DNA from: Rugosibacter sp.
Lineage (GTDB): Bacteria; Pseudomonadota; Gammaproteobacteria; Burkholderiales; Rhodocyclaceae
Assembly (NCBI GenBank): GCA_030645365.1
Contig: JAUSMB010000007.1
Coordinates: 1-38,925, forward strand
DNA length: 38,925 bases
Direction of reading: 5' to 3'
The notes under the pieces were generated by a model. That model did not search any database and was not told where the DNA came from. It saw nothing but the letters and a program-made list of their open reading frames with translations. The translations under genes and the position numbers were made by a program. Below, piece after piece: positions 1 through 7,751 of this stretch. The stretch's first letter is position 1; each line of letters opens with the position of its first letter.

Positions 1-52
1 TGGCCCGGCCATGTTTCTCGAACCCCGCCACAGCCAGTGTGGTTTGCTTCAT
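1..52 (-). mobile_element. IS5-family-type transposase, N-terminal fragment cut by window edge
   Basis: Reading leftwards from the ATG at 52-50, the 17 visible codons give MKQTTLAVAGFEKHGRA. I recognise this as the typical first residues of one group of IS5-family DDE transposases, which begin MKQTT and continue beyond the window. Only the start is present, so catalytic residues, terminal repeats and target duplication cannot be seen. The insertion points out of the window and lies beside a broken gene remnant at 117-251, which fits a rearranged junction. The family call rests on recall of a short N-terminus. Confidence 0.6.
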
Positions 53-116
53 CCGATTTCCCCTTGTGACCGAATCACTTCATCTGACACGATGACGAAA
101 AAATCGTTCACTCCAT

Positions 117-251
117 CTATAACTTATTCAGCATTTCCTTAATCTTACCTTGCTCGGGCAGCTTATCGTTGCGGCCAGAAAACACAATGGACTTTTCAGT
201 TTCGCCATCCCCACGAGGCTTGTTGCGCGGCGTATCACCAGCGCCGACTTT
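117..251 (-). pseudogene. 44-codon C-terminal gene remnant fused to the dispersed repeat
   Basis: An open frame runs from the dispersed repeat at 252-228 to a TAG at 119-117. It starts KVGAGDTPRNK, where the first residues are repeat-encoded, and ends in a basic tail, EQGKIKEMLNKL. A TGA sits immediately upstream and there is no usable ATG or GTG at its start. It therefore looks like the 3' end of a gene whose 5' part was lost, rather than an intact small gene. It lies between the efflux pump gene and the transposase fragment. I do not recognise the protein. Chance openness over 44 codons is also possible. Confidence 0.3.
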
Positions 252-252
252 T
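228..252 (-). repeat. Dispersed 25-bp repeat, copy 1
   Basis: Minus-strand copy of the AAAAGTCGGCG...ACGGCG repeat with one mismatch near its end. It begins 17 bases past the stop codon of the efflux pump gene and forms the first codons of the remnant at 117-251. Confidence 0.75.
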
Positions 253-268
253 CATTGTTCGATCAAGG

Positions 269-1465
269 TTACGCGCTTGCGTGAGCGTCGTCTGATGGTC
301 GGGTAAGCGCAAAGCTGATCACACCCAATACCAAAAATCCCGCCATGCCCAGTGACAGACCCAGCGTGCTATCCCACAGCAACGGAACAAGCAAAGCGGT
401 TGATAGCGCGCCGATCAGCGTAGAAATCGCACTCATGGTGCTCGAAGTTAACCCACGCCGCTCAGGAAATAAATCGAGAACCAATAGCTGCAGATTAGGC
501 ATCGAGAGCGACATGCCACAAGCAAAAATCGGCAAGGGCAAAATCGACCAGAGCAAGCTCGGTGGCAAGGTCAGATTAATGATCAGATTCAAGCTGGCGG
601 CAAAACCCATGATGCCCAAACTGATCACGATAGTGCGCCGGTGCGTGAGCCGCCCGGCTAATTTCCCCGAAAAAAAAGAACCTATCATCATGCCAATCAC
701 CTGGGGCACAAACATCATTGCAAACGATTGTGGCGTGAGCCCCAGATGCCGAATAAGAAATACCGGCGCCGCCACGACATAAATAAAAAATGCGTTGAAA
801 GTAAACGCGCTGGCCAACGCGAGGCGATTAAACAAACCATGACTCAGCATGTCTTGATAAGCCTGCAATAATTTCAGGGGGTGCAGCGATTGCCGCTTTT
901 CCACCGCGAGCGTTTCGGGCAGCCAGGCCAGGCAAGCGGCGAATAACAAACCCGAAAACAGCGCGAGGAAAATAAAAATTCCCCGCCAGTCATAAAAGCG
1001 CAAAAGATAGCCACCCACAATGGGTGAAACTGCCGGCGCAATGGCGAAAAGAATGGCTACCTTGGCCATCAGCCGCTGCGCATGCGCGCCGTGCAGCACA
1101 TCACGTACCATGGCCCGGCCCACCACCATGCCGACACCTGACGACATGCCTTGCAACGCACGCCCAAGCCAAAGCATTTCAATACGCGTAGCAAAAGCGC
1201 ACAGCAGTGAAGCCAGAACGAACAGCAATAGCCCGGCGAGAATAATGCGTCGCCTGCCCAAGGCATCTGATAGCGTGCCATGCCACAGCATCATGAAGCC
1301 AAAGGGAATCAGATAGAAGGTGAGTGTTTGCTGAATCTGCAACGCCGACGCGTCCAATTGCTGCGCCATTTCAGGGAAAGCCGGCAGATAAGTATCAATT
1401 GCAAACGGGCCGATCGCAGACAGTGCGGCAAGCAAAAAAGCAAAGTGTTGTTGTGAGATTTTCAT
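269..1465 (-). CDS. Bcr/CflA family multidrug efflux MFS transporter
   Basis: A 398-residue inner-membrane transporter of the major facilitator superfamily, drug:H+ antiporter type. It is likely to export small hydrophobic compounds using the proton gradient. Twelve hydrophobic segments are readable. The N-terminus (LLAALSAIGPFAIDTYLPAF) is the Bcr/CflA TM1 signature, and the loop motif GTLSDALGRRR near residues 63-73 is the MFS motif A. Length matches the family, about 400. The ATG at 1465 gives a complete TM1. It diverges from the enoyl-CoA hydratase-like gene at 1561, leaving about 95 bp for two promoters. The substrate cannot be deduced. The family call is firm. Confidence 0.9.
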   Translation of the reverse strand: MKISQQHFAFLLAALSAIGPFAIDTYLPAFPEMAQQLDASALQIQQTLTFYLIPFGFMMLWHGTLSDALGRRRIILAGLLLFVLASLLCAFATRIEMLWLGRALQGMSSGVGMVVGRAMVRDVLHGAHAQRLMAKVAILFAIAPAVSPIVGGYLLRFYDWRGIFIFLALFSGLLFAACLAWLPETLAVEKRQSLHPLKLLQAYQDMLSHGLFNRLALASAFTFNAFFIYVVAAPVFLIRHLGLTPQSFAMMFVPQVIGMMIGSFFSGKLAGRLTHRRTIVISLGIMGFAASLNLIINLTLPPSLLWSILPLPIFACGMSLSMPNLQLLVLDLFPERRGLTSSTMSAISTLIGALSTALLVPLLWDSTLGLSLGMAGFLVLGVISFALTRPSDDAHASA

Positions 1466-1560
1466 CTGTCTGACTATACCGCAGGAGCCGCAGCACTCTC
1501 ATGGCTGTCATGTAAAGCCCGATAAAATGGCCGCAGGAAAAATAAGGAGCATGAATCACC

Positions 1561-2355
1561 ATGACAGCTGCAATGACAACCACACCCACGGTACTCAGCT
1601 CACGCGACAATGACATCGCCACGGTGACGTTGTGCAATCCCGGCAAGCTCAACGCGCTCAATGCCGCCATGTGGCAACAGTTGCACGACGTTATGCGCGC
1701 ACTGAGTGATGATGAAACTTTACGCTGCATTATTTTGCGCGGTGAAGGCGCAGCCTTTGCCGCCGGAGGCGACCTGGAAGAATTTCGCACTGCCCGCGCC
1801 ACCGTCGACCTCGCCTTGGCTTACCACGAAGCCGTGGGTGCGGCGCTGGCCGCAATCGAGCATTCTCCGGTTCCCACCATCGCAGCGATTCTCGGCCCAT
1901 GCATCGGTGGCGGGTTGGAAATTACCTGCGCTTGCGATTTGCGCATCGCAGGTCACAGCGCGCAATTCGGCGTACCCATCATGAAGCTCGGATTTTCCAT
2001 GTACCCTGGTGAGCTTCATGGTTTGCTTGCCCTCGCAGGCCCAGCGGTAACCAAAGAAATTCTGCTCGAAGGCCGCTTATTTACCGCCGATGAAGCCTAT
2101 GCCAAGGGTTTACTCACACACGTCACTGAAGACGCACAAGTATTCACTGAAGCGCACGCCACCGCCCGCCGCATTGCCAGAGGTGCCCCCTTGGTGGCCA
2201 GAGCGCATAAACACTGGATCACCCGCTTATCTACCGGGCAACCACTCACTCTGGAAGAAAAGCGTGAGGCATTTCGATTTATTGATACAGCCGATTATCA
2301 AGAGGGTCTTGCCGCCTTTCTTGAAAAACGCCCGCCTCGATTTCGTGGCGGTTAA
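1561..2355 (+). CDS. Enoyl-CoA hydratase/isomerase (crotonase) family protein
   Basis: A 264-residue crotonase-fold enzyme acting on an acyl-CoA thioester. The first oxyanion-hole segment (KLNALNAAM) lies near residues 29-37, followed by AFAAGGDLEEF (65-75) and GPCIGGGLEI (112-121). Glu120 corresponds to the first catalytic glutamate of enoyl-CoA hydratase. The second glutamate of true hydratases falls where this protein has Ile140 (GVPIMKLG), so simple hydration is unlikely to be the main reaction; isomerase or hydrolase-type chemistry fits better. An AAGGAG ribosome site ends about 10 bases before the ATG. The HAD phosphatase gene follows 23 bases later, probably in one transcript. The substrate is unknown. 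Confidence 0.85.
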   Translation: MTAAMTTTPTVLSSRDNDIATVTLCNPGKLNALNAAMWQQLHDVMRALSDDETLRCIILRGEGAAFAAGGDLEEFRTARATVDLALAYHEAVGAALAAIEHSPVPTIAAILGPCIGGGLEITCACDLRIAGHSAQFGVPIMKLGFSMYPGELHGLLALAGPAVTKEILLEGRLFTADEAYAKGLLTHVTEDAQVFTEAHATARRIARGAPLVARAHKHWITRLSTGQPLTLEEKREAFRFIDTADYQEGLAAFLEKRPPRFRGG

Positions 2356-2378
2356 CCCTCATCTGAATTGAGTACACC

Positions 2379-3041
2379 ATGAATCCACTGATCTCCTGGA
2401 CGCACATCGACACCGTGTTGCTCGACATGGATGGCACCTTGCTTGATCTGCATTTTGATAACCATTTCTGGCAGACGCATTTGCCGCAACGTTATGCTGA
2501 ATCACTTGATCAGCCGCACGATGTGGTGCGCCACGAATTGATGACCCGTTACCGCCAAGGCGCGGGCACGCTCGCTTGGTATTCCGTCGATTTCTGGCAA
2601 AGCGAGCTGGGTCTGGACATCATGCAGTTAAAAGAAGAAGTGGCGCATCTGATTGCCGTTCACCCGCATGTGCTCACTTTTCTTGCTGCCGTCCGATTAA
2701 GTGGGCGGCGTATTATTCTGGCGACTAACGCACATCATAAAAGCGTGACTTTAAAAATGGCCCGCACCGGGCTCACCCCGCACTTTGATGCCATCATCAG
2801 CTCGCATGCCCTGGGCGCGGCCAAAGAAGAACAAGCGTTCTGGCAACACTTGAATAAAATAGAACCCTTTGACCCCGCACGCACCTTGCTGGTGGATGAC
2901 AGTTTGCCGGTGCTGGATTCCGCCCGCCGCTATGGCATCGCACATTTGGTTGCGGTTAAAAAACCGGACACGCGACAACCGCAAAAAGACACGGCAGACT
3001 ACCCTGCGATTGATGATTTTTTACAGCTCATGCCGACGTGA
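2379..3041 (+). CDS. yrfG: HAD-family GMP/IMP nucleotidase, YrfG-like
   Basis: A 220-residue cytosolic haloacid-dehalogenase-type phosphatase. Motif I is D16-M-D18-G-T20, motif II is Thr116 in ILATNAH, and motif III is Lys149 with the D173-D174 pair in LLVDDSLPVLDSA. The N-terminal stretch TVLLDMDGTLLDL...DNHFW, the WYSVDFW cap segment and the overall length match Escherichia coli YrfG, which hydrolyses purine mononucleotides such as GMP and IMP. That substrate comes from the family, not from this sequence. The gene lies 23 bases after the crotonase gene. Copy 2 of the dispersed repeat follows 11 bases past the stop codon, then a hairpin. Confidence 0.85.
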   Translation: MNPLISWTHIDTVLLDMDGTLLDLHFDNHFWQTHLPQRYAESLDQPHDVVRHELMTRYRQGAGTLAWYSVDFWQSELGLDIMQLKEEVAHLIAVHPHVLTFLAAVRLSGRRIILATNAHHKSVTLKMARTGLTPHFDAIISSHALGAAKEEQAFWQHLNKIEPFDPARTLLVDDSLPVLDSARRYGIAHLVAVKKPDTRQPQKDTADYPAIDDFLQLMPT

Positions 3042-3052
3042 TCGGTCAGCAT

Positions 3053-3077
3053 AAAAGTCGGCGCTGGTAAGACGGCG
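3053..3077 (+). repeat. Dispersed 25-bp repeat, copy 2
   Basis: A near-perfect copy between two convergent genes: AAAAGTCGGCGCTGG, then TAAGACGGCG. It starts 11 bases after the yrfG stop. Confidence 0.85.
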
Positions 3078-3088
3078 AAAAGCGAACG

Positions 3089-3122
3089 TTTTGGAGAATT
3101 GAGAGGGTTGTCGCCTCCAAAA
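3089..3122. terminator. Inverted repeat between convergent genes
   Basis: TTTTGGAG at 3089-3096 pairs perfectly with CTCCAAAA at 3115-3122 around an 18-base loop. Position between the convergent yrfG and TSUP genes, and A/T runs at both outer ends of the stem, suggest a bidirectional terminator. The long loop makes it less than ideal. Confidence 0.45.
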
Positions 3123-3145
3123 TAGAAATGACTCATGGAAATGTC

Positions 3146-3955
3146 TCAACGACTAAACAACCCATGCAGCATTTTTGCCAGCAGTAGCAGAATCACGCTG
3201 GCAAAGATCTTTTTTAGCGTTGCCACTGGCAGCCGATGTGCCAGCCGCGCACCAAAGGGCGCAACCAGCGCGCTAGCCAGCACCGTGCCCGCTAACGCAG
3301 GCAAATAGATAAAACCAAAACTGCCTGCTGGTAATCCGCTCGCGCCGTAACCGGACAGCATGTAGCCCAGAGTTCCAGCCAGCGCAATGGGCAAGCCAAC
3401 GGCCGCAGATGTGCCAATCGCCTGATGCATTTTGACATTGCACCACAATAAAAATGGCACGGTAAGCGAGCCACCACCCACTGCCGCCAGCGCGGAAATG
3501 CCGCCGATACCCAAGCCTGCCCCCAGCATGCCCCACCGCCCGGGAAGTTCACGCGCAGGGGCTGGTTTGGTATTGATGATCATTTGCAGCGCCACATAAG
3601 TCATGAACACGGCAAAAAAAATTGCCAGCGGCCTTGTCGCCACATGGGCCGCCAACTGTGCGCCCAGCAGCGTGCCGACAATGATGCCGGGACTGATAGC
3701 TTTCACCACAGCCCAGTTAACCGCTTGATGCTGATGGTGAGTGCGCATACTGGAAATCGACGTGAAAATAATCGTCGCCATTGAAGTACCCAGCACCAGA
3801 TGCATCAGATGCACATCGGCAAACCCTTGCGCGGCAAACAGCATGACCAGCACAGGCACCACCACGGCACCGCCGCCTATTCCCAGCAAGCCCGCAAAAA
3901 ACCCGGCAAATGCGCCCAGCGCAAGATAAGCGAGAAACCAGCCCGCCCAGCTCAT
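3146..3955 (-). CDS. Sulfite exporter TauE/SafE (TSUP) family permease
   Basis: An integral membrane protein of about 269 residues with roughly eight hydrophobic segments. The paired TSUP signatures are visible: GFFAGLLGIGGGAVVVPVL in the first half and GIGGISALAAVGGGSLTVPF in the second. Family members move sulfite, sulfoacetate or other organosulfur and carboxylate anions; no substrate is indicated here. I chose the ATG at 3955 (MSWAGWFLAYLALG) over the upstream start at 3991. It overlaps the stop of the EVE gene as ATGA, gives a clean first membrane helix, and drops a hydrophilic extension. The gene is therefore translationally coupled to the EVE gene. Confidence 0.88.
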   Translation of the reverse strand: MSWAGWFLAYLALGAFAGFFAGLLGIGGGAVVVPVLVMLFAAQGFADVHLMHLVLGTSMATIIFTSISSMRTHHQHQAVNWAVVKAISPGIIVGTLLGAQLAAHVATRPLAIFFAVFMTYVALQMIINTKPAPARELPGRWGMLGAGLGIGGISALAAVGGGSLTVPFLLWCNVKMHQAIGTSAAVGLPIALAGTLGYMLSGYGASGLPAGSFGFIYLPALAGTVLASALVAPFGARLAHRLPVATLKKIFASVILLLLAKMLHGLFSR

Positions 3956-4422
3956 TGCGCGCCTATCAGTTTTTCCATGATGAACTTCCACTCTGCCGGG
4001 TCCACCGGCGTGATGGATAAGCGATTGCCTTTTTGCAAAGTACGCATGCCAGAGAGCTCAGGATGTGCGCGCAACTCATCCAGACTGATCAGCCGCGTTT
4101 TGCGCACGATACGCACATCCACATTCATCCAGCGCGGGTTTTCAGACGTCGCCTTGGCGTCGAAATAATGGCTCTCAGGATCAAACTGCGTGCGATCAGG
4201 ATAAGTCTGCCGTGCAACCTCGGCCACCCCGGCAATGCCCGGTTCGGGGCATGAAGAATGATAGAAAAAAACCCCGTCACCGACGGACATTTGGTCGCGC
4301 ATGAAGTTGCGTGCCTGATAGTTGCGCACGCCCCACCAATCCACTGTTTGCTGCGGCATGGCCAGCACATCATCAATGCTGATCACCGAGGGTTCGCTTT
4401 TCATCAACCAGTAGCGCGACAT
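3952..4422 (-). CDS. EVE domain-containing protein (thymocyte nuclear protein 1-like)
   Basis: A protein of about 156 residues consisting of one EVE domain, a PUA-like fold thought to bind modified nucleobases. The diagnostic N-terminus MSRYWLMKSEP, the WWGVRNYQARNFMRDQM segment, GVFFYHSS and the conserved WMNVDVRIVRK region are all present. I chose the ATG at 4422 (MSRYWLMKSEP) because family members begin there; the ATG at 4437 adds five residues. It lies downstream of the 6S RNA gene on the same strand and overlaps the TSUP permease gene by four bases. The family is clear; the cellular role is not. Confidence 0.88.
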   Translation of the reverse strand: MSRYWLMKSEPSVISIDDVLAMPQQTVDWWGVRNYQARNFMRDQMSVGDGVFFYHSSCPEPGIAGVAEVARQTYPDRTQFDPESHYFDAKATSENPRWMNVDVRIVRKTRLISLDELRAHPELSGMRTLQKGNRLSITPVDPAEWKFIMEKLIGAQ

Positions 4423-4467
4423 GCCAATAATCTCCACGTGTTCTTTAACAAAAACACTACATTTTCT

Positions 4468-4527
4468 ACTTAAAAAAACCTAAAAATAAACCCCAATAAC
4501 GCAAAATAATTCACGCATTTGGGGTTG
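4468..4527 (-). terminator. Probable terminator downstream of 6S RNA
   Basis: On the minus strand an AACCCCAA arm (4526-4519 area) and a TTGGGGTT arm (4496-4489 area) can form an 8-bp stem. A T-rich tract containing a run of seven T follows. This lies just after the 6S RNA gene and before the EVE gene, where an end to 6S transcription is expected. Confidence 0.5.
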
Positions 4528-4560
4528 TTAAGACAACTTCACGCAGCTTTAGGCTTAGGG

Positions 4561-4737
4561 ATCCCCCGCGCATGGCGTTTGGCCGACATCCTGAACCTGA
4601 GTTCAGGGAGGTTACGTTCCAGCCGCATCAGGCGCGCTTACAAGAAGCGATCACAACAGCAGCATTCAAGGGCAGTAACCATCAACAATGCGTATTGGCT
4701 CAAAGAATGATGACCTTGGCGCACACCGCAGGGGAAA
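4561..4737 (-). ncRNA. ssrS: 6S RNA (SsrS), RNA polymerase-binding regulator
   Basis: About 177 nt immediately downstream of zapA on the same strand, the classical position of ssrS in proteobacteria. The ends pair as a closing stem: CCCCUGCG near 4734-4727 with CGCGGGGG near 4570-4563. After a small internal loop, GCG pairs with CGC. Near the 5' side is UUUGAGCCAAUA, resembling the CCUGAGCCGAUA segment of the E. coli RNA. Near the 3' side is a perfect 7-bp hairpin CCUGAAC-UCAG-GUUCAGG, matching the position of the E. coli CCUUGAACC hairpin. 6S RNA mimics an open promoter and sequesters sigma-70 holoenzyme in stationary phase. The exact ends are estimates. Confidence 0.8.
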
Positions 4738-4802
4738 ATCAGGGAAAACGGCTAGAGATAACTATCGATAACAACTACCCGTTGCAACAACCAAAAAATC
4801 AT

Positions 4803-5141
4803 TTACGGCAATGGCGGCTGATACATCGTTAGCGATTCATCCAACTTGCTTTCAATGGAATTTATTCTACGCTGAATCGTTTCGTTTTCAAGACCGACGA
4901 AAAGATCCGACGTTGCATTTTTCAAGGTGAGTAATTCGTGTGCAATGTTCAACGCCGCCATCACCGCAATGCGCTCACTGCTACTGCGCGCACCGCCTGA
5001 TGCTTGCGGAATTTTGCCACCGATATTTTTCAGTTTATCGTCGAGAAACGCCACCGCAGCCGCCAATGCATCACGCTCAGCCGGGGCGCACGCCACACGG
5101 TAATCTTTACCCAGTAAATGAATATCCAGCATTTCGCTCAT
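4803..5141 (-). CDS. zapA: Cell division protein ZapA
   Basis: A 112-residue cytosolic protein that binds and bundles FtsZ at the division ring. The N-terminal half (MLDIHLLGKDYRVACAPAERDAL) is the ZapA domain. It is followed by LLDDKL-type helices (FLDDKLKNIGGKI), SSERIAVMAALNIAHELL and a C-terminal coiled coil that drives dimer/tetramer formation. Length is normal. Its start overlaps the stop of the upstream zapB-like gene by four bases (ATGA), and the 6S RNA lies about 65 bases past its stop, so zapA and ssrS may share transcription. Confidence 0.92.
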   Translation of the reverse strand: MSEMLDIHLLGKDYRVACAPAERDALAAAVAFLDDKLKNIGGKIPQASGGARSSSERIAVMAALNIAHELLTLKNATSDLFVGLENETIQRRINSIESKLDESLTMYQPPLP

Positions 5142-5341
5142 GGCTCAGGCATTTCCGGCAATTGATCGCGCAAGGCAGCAAGGCGCTCACAGGTCACGAT
5201 GATTTTGTGATTCAAAGCCGACTTTTCGGCCTCTAGCGTTGTCACACGCAGGCGCAGCGTTTCATTTTCAGAACGCAGGCCATGCATGATGGCTAAAAGC
5301 TGATCAATCTTGCGTTCAAAGGAATCGAGAGAAGACATCAT
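5138..5341 (-). CDS. ZapB-like small coiled-coil protein (TIGR02449-type)
   Basis: A 67-residue protein, almost entirely a heptad-type coiled coil from about residue 4 to 60 (DSFERKIDQLLAIMHGLRSE, then LRLRVTTLEAEK). It has a short proline-containing tail. The pairing of a short coiled-coil gene directly upstream of zapA, with ATGA overlap, is common in beta- and gammaproteobacteria, and these proteins are annotated as ZapB-like or TIGR02449. By context a role with ZapA at the FtsZ ring is likely but inferred. The sequence is too generic to prove ZapB homology. Confidence 0.75.
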   Translation of the reverse strand: MMSSLDSFERKIDQLLAIMHGLRSENETLRLRVTTLEAEKSALNHKIIVTCERLAALRDQLPEMPEP

Positions 5342-5484
5342 CGACGAAGTTTCGGCGAAAACCAGAATATGGTCAAGCCTTACGCGCTAACTTCTGAGCT
5401 AACCCGCAGATATTAACAAGTATGAAGGAACGAATATGTGTGAATGAGTCAGTGTGAACCACGCGACTCTGGCAAAATGCACAA

Positions 5485-6588
5485 ATGCCTTCCAACGTCT
5501 TTTCTGCGGCCGCCGTGCGCCGCGCCCTGGTCATCAAGTTACGCCATCACGGCGATGTTTTACTGGCCAGCCCGGTCATCTCAACCCTGCACCGTCTCGC
5601 CCCCGGGTGTGAGATTGATGCCTTGGTGTATAGCGACACCGCACCCATGCTTGCCCTCCACCCGCAAGTGGCTCAGCTCCATGTCATCGACCGCCAGTGG
5701 AAAAAACAGTGCATCTGGCGTCAATTGATCGCCGAAGGTCGGCTGTTGGCCCAATTACGCGCGCGACACTATGATCTGGTTATCCATCTCTCAATACATA
5801 AACGGGGTGCGTGGCTTACGCGTTTGCTACGTCCGCGCTGGTCAGTTGCCCCACGTTTGAATCGTCAAGGTAAAGATTATTTTTGGACGCGCAGCTTTAC
5901 GCATTTTTACCCCGGACAATCGCACCCTGATCGGCATACGATAGAAAGCAATCTGGATAGCCTGCGCGCCTTGGGCCTTGCGCCAACGACCCCAGACAAG
6001 CGCGTAATTCTCGTCCCCGGCACATCTGCAGAAGCCCGTATTGATGCGCTCATGGCGGCACATAGTTTAATCTCAGGAAAATTTATTCATATTCACCCCA
6101 CCTCGCGCTGGCTGTTCAAATGCTGGCCAGCAGAGCGCGTCGCCGAACTGTGCCAGTTATTGAACAGCAAGGGCTGGCCCATTGTGTTGACCGCTGCACC
6201 CGATGCACAAGAGATGACCATGATTCAGACGATACTTGCAAACCGGGCACTCAGCCCCGCACTCAATCCAAAATCGCTGATAGATTTATCCGGCCAGCTT
6301 GCGTTAAAAGAAATGGCTGCGCTGACCTCGCGCGCCAAGTTGTTTGTGGGTGTGGACTCCGCCCCCATGCATATCGCAGCCGCGATGGACACACCCACAG
6401 TGGCGATATTCGGCCCCTCCGGTGACCGCGAATGGGGGCCGTGGCAAGTCGCCCAGCGCATCGTTACCTCAAGCAATCACGTCTGCCGCCCGTGTGGCCG
6501 GGCGGGTTGCAACGACAGCAAGATCAGCGAATGCCTGACGACCCTGCCCGTAGCCAAGGTCATGGCCGCATGCGAGGATCTGCTATGA
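5485..6588 (+). CDS. waaQ: Glycosyltransferase family 9, LPS heptosyltransferase III (WaaQ/RfaQ)-like
   Basis: A 367-residue GT9 enzyme that would add a heptose to the lipopolysaccharide inner core at the cytoplasmic face of the inner membrane. The N-terminal domain opens with ALVIKLRHHGDVLLASPVIS, the GT9 acceptor-side motif. The C-terminal nucleotide-sugar domain has HPTSRWLFKCWP, a strong WaaQ signature, then the LFVGVDSAPMHIAAAM and PTVAIFGPSG segments, with a Cys-rich end (HVCRPCGRAGCND). The next glycosyltransferase gene starts within its stop codon (ATGA at 6585), so the two are coupled. Acceptor and exact sugar are from the family. Confidence 0.85.
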   Translation: MPSNVFSAAAVRRALVIKLRHHGDVLLASPVISTLHRLAPGCEIDALVYSDTAPMLALHPQVAQLHVIDRQWKKQCIWRQLIAEGRLLAQLRARHYDLVIHLSIHKRGAWLTRLLRPRWSVAPRLNRQGKDYFWTRSFTHFYPGQSHPDRHTIESNLDSLRALGLAPTTPDKRVILVPGTSAEARIDALMAAHSLISGKFIHIHPTSRWLFKCWPAERVAELCQLLNSKGWPIVLTAAPDAQEMTMIQTILANRALSPALNPKSLIDLSGQLALKEMAALTSRAKLFVGVDSAPMHIAAAMDTPTVAIFGPSGDREWGPWQVAQRIVTSSNHVCRPCGRAGCNDSKISECLTTLPVAKVMAACEDLL

Positions 6589-7739
6589 AGCTCGCCATCG
6601 TGCGGCAGAAATACACGCCGTTTGGCGGCGCAGAACGTTTTGTCGAACGTGCACTCTCCAGCTTGAAGACACAACACGTGGATGTCGACATCATCGCGCG
6701 GCAATGGGCAACACCAACCACCATACCAACCGTAGCGCCATCAGCAGGCCACCGTGTAAACCCTTTTTACATCGGCCGCACCTGGCGCGACTGGAGCTTT
6801 GCGCGCGGCGTACAAAAAATCATCGCATCGGGTGAATACGATCTCGTGCAAAGCCACGAGCGCATTCCCGGCTGCCATATTTATCGTGCGGGTGACGGCG
6901 TGCACGCCACGTGGCTGGCCTTGCGCGCCGCCTCACGCAGCCCGCTATCGCGCCTCACCGAACGGCTCTCGCCTTGGCATCGCTACACCTTGCGCGCCGA
7001 AGCGGCCATGTTTCGCCATCCGAACCTCAGCGCGGTGATTTGCAACTCGCACATGGTGCGTGACGATATTGCACAGCGCTTTGGCATTCCGCTTGAAAAT
7101 CTGCCTGTGATTTATAACGGGGTCGATCTGGAACATTTTCATCCACGCTTGCGCGCCACACATCGTACGGCAATGCGAGCAAAAGTCGGCGCTGGCGATA
7201 CGGCACCTATCGTGCTTTTTGTCGGTTCCGGCTTTGAACGCAAAGGCTTGCCCACCTTGCTTGATGCGTTTGCCCTCCTGCCCGAATCGGCAGCTGCACT
7301 GTGGGTAGTGGGGCATGACAAAGCCACTCTGGCGATGCAGAAAAAGGCTGAAAAACTCGGACTCGCGGGGCGCGTGCGTTTTTGGGGACCGCAAAAAGAT
7401 GTGCGCCCTTTCTATGGTGCTGCTGACATCTTTGCGCTGCCTACGCTCTATGACCCCTTCCCGAACGCAGCGCTTGAAGCCTTGGCGTGCGGGCTACCGC
7501 TGATCACCACCACGACCTGCGGTGCCGCAGAATTAGTGACAGTTGCCAATGGTCTCGTGGTAACCGCACATCATCCTGAATCACTTGCTGCGGCCATCAG
7601 CACACTGTGCAAAACAGGCCGCGCTGCCGCTATGCAAACAGCGGCGCGCGCAAGCGTTAACACACTTGATCTCACCCGCATGGCAGAAAAATTAACAGCA
7701 CTTTACACACGCATTCTGCAAGAGAAAGCCGCGCACTAA
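6585..7739 (+). CDS. Glycosyltransferase family 4 (WaaG-like LPS core transferase)
   Basis: A 384-residue retaining GT-B glycosyltransferase. The N-terminus MKLAIVRQKYTPFGGAERFV is the acceptor-domain glycine loop. The C-terminal domain has NGVDLEHF, FVGSGFERKGLPTLLDAF and the E(x7)E-type donor site (LYDPFPNAALEALACGLPLI). These match WaaG/RfaG-like core glucosyltransferases and, with waaQ, indicate LPS core assembly. The ATG at 6585 overlaps the waaQ stop as ATGA and removes a 51-residue extension that is just waaQ sequence read in another frame. Copy 3 of the dispersed repeat (7181-7205) lies inside the gene and encodes KVGAGDTA in the linker before the donor domain, without breaking the frame. 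Confidence 0.87.
   Translation: MKLAIVRQKYTPFGGAERFVERALSSLKTQHVDVDIIARQWATPTTIPTVAPSAGHRVNPFYIGRTWRDWSFARGVQKIIASGEYDLVQSHERIPGCHIYRAGDGVHATWLALRAASRSPLSRLTERLSPWHRYTLRAEAAMFRHPNLSAVICNSHMVRDDIAQRFGIPLENLPVIYNGVDLEHFHPRLRATHRTAMRAKVGAGDTAPIVLFVGSGFERKGLPTLLDAFALLPESAAALWVVGHDKATLAMQKKAEKLGLAGRVRFWGPQKDVRPFYGAADIFALPTLYDPFPNAALEALACGLPLITTTTCGAAELVTVANGLVVTAHHPESLAAAISTLCKTGRAAAMQTAARASVNTLDLTRMAEKLTALYTRILQEKAAH
7181..7205 (+). repeat. Dispersed 25-bp repeat, copy 3, inside the GT4 gene
   Basis: Matches the repeat at 24 of 25 positions (the last base differs) and is read as KVGAGDTA. It sits in the inter-domain linker just before the conserved FVGSGFERKG motif. Confidence 0.85.
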
Positions 7740-7751
7740 ATCGGTCAGCAA

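Noticed and set aside
4519..4832. Short plus-strand frames across the 6S region
   Set aside because: They read antisense to a structured RNA and lack family features or ribosome sites.
5215..5230. AAAAGTCGGC-like string in the zapB-like gene
   Set aside because: Only the first ten to twelve bases match; the second half is unrelated, so probably chance.
6432..6584. 51-residue extension of the GT4 gene
   Set aside because: Lies within waaQ in another frame; the ATG at 6585 overlaps the waaQ stop and starts the conserved domain.
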